A DNA stretch of 5,803 nt from an uncultured bacterium (GTDB taxonomy: Bacteria; Bacillota_A; Clostridia; Lachnospirales; Lachnospiraceae). The notes under the pieces were generated by a model. The model had not been told where the DNA came from, did not search any database, and saw only the letters and a program-made list of their open reading frames with translations. The position numbers and the translations under genes are program-made. The stretch covers positions 1 to 5,803 of the forward strand of contig CAJMOO010000104.1 in the NCBI GenBank assembly GCA_905215045.1, given 5' to 3'. Below are positions 5,760-5,803 of this stretch, one piece after another; within the stretch, counting starts at the first letter, position 1; each line of letters starts with the position of its first letter.

Positions 5760-5803
5760 GAGGGAGTGATTAACTCCCGTCCTCTCACACCACCGTGCAT
5801 ACC
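5751..5803 (-). mobile_element. 3' end of a group II intron (partial, runs off the window)
   Basis: Read on the minus strand, the last 53 bases match the usual end of a bacterial group II intron: a presumed 3' strand of domain V (GTATGCACGGTG), a short GTGT linker, a domain VI hairpin, and a 3' end in GAT that fits the AY rule. The bulged A at 5757 lies 7 nucleotides from the 3' end, the classic branch-point place. The intron body, with any reverse transcriptase/maturase gene, should lie to the right of the window. The 3' exon begins at 5750 on the minus strand (TTCAGTTTTATC) and is the antisense of the nuclease gene. Intron class cannot be set from this fragment. Confidence 0.78.
5754..5786 (-). 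ncRNA. Group II intron domain VI with bulged branch-point A
   Basis: On the minus strand, GAG pairs with CTC, AGGA with TCCT and GGGAGT with ACTCCC, closing a TAATC loop. The only unpaired bases in the stem are a C at 5779 and an A at 5757. That A is placed as the 2'-5' lariat branch point of group II introns. Thirteen base pairs with a bulge in this exact place are unlikely by chance. Confidence 0.78.

Overview
The window looks like chromosomal DNA from a low-GC Gram-positive anaerobe, most likely a clostridial (Lachnospiraceae-like) gut bacterium. The reasons are AT-rich genes and spacers, strong AGGAGG-type ribosome binding sites, a two-subunit iron-sulfur L-serine dehydratase, and a clostridial-type diaminopimelate decarboxylase. 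The family calls come from recognised motifs. The genus is a guess.

Layout: the left four-fifths is read on the minus strand and forms two transcription units. The upstream unit (about 4588 down to 2485) has a near-consensus promoter, TTGACA-17-TATAGT. It carries a short TrmB-family regulator and, 36 bases on, lysA (last step of lysine synthesis), and ends at a clear intrinsic terminator at 2485-2517. The second unit (about 2388 down to 93) is sdaAB-sdaAA-cutC. The two serine dehydratase subunits are 3 bases apart and turn L-serine into pyruvate and ammonia. A CutC-family TIM-barrel protein follows after 28 bases. No convincing promoter was found for this unit.

The right end is different. 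Across an AT-rich divergent spacer (about 4530-4838), a plus-strand gene (4839-5759) encodes an Rpn/PD-(D/E)XK 'nuclease family transposase' protein with a four-copy xAEG linker and a well-placed possible internal start before its C-terminal domain. Internal starts of this kind make antitoxins in Escherichia coli Rpn genes.

The last 53 bases (5751-5803) read on the minus strand as the 3' end of a group II intron. They form a domain VI hairpin with a bulged A exactly 7 nucleotides from a 3' end in GAT, preceded by what looks like the 3' strand of domain V. The intron is antisense to the nuclease gene. If this reading is right, the last two codons and the stop codon of the nuclease reading frame are intron sequence, so the gene has been interrupted near its 3' end and cannot be restored by splicing of its own mRNA. 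This junction, plus the possible intragenic antitoxin, is the most interesting part of the window.
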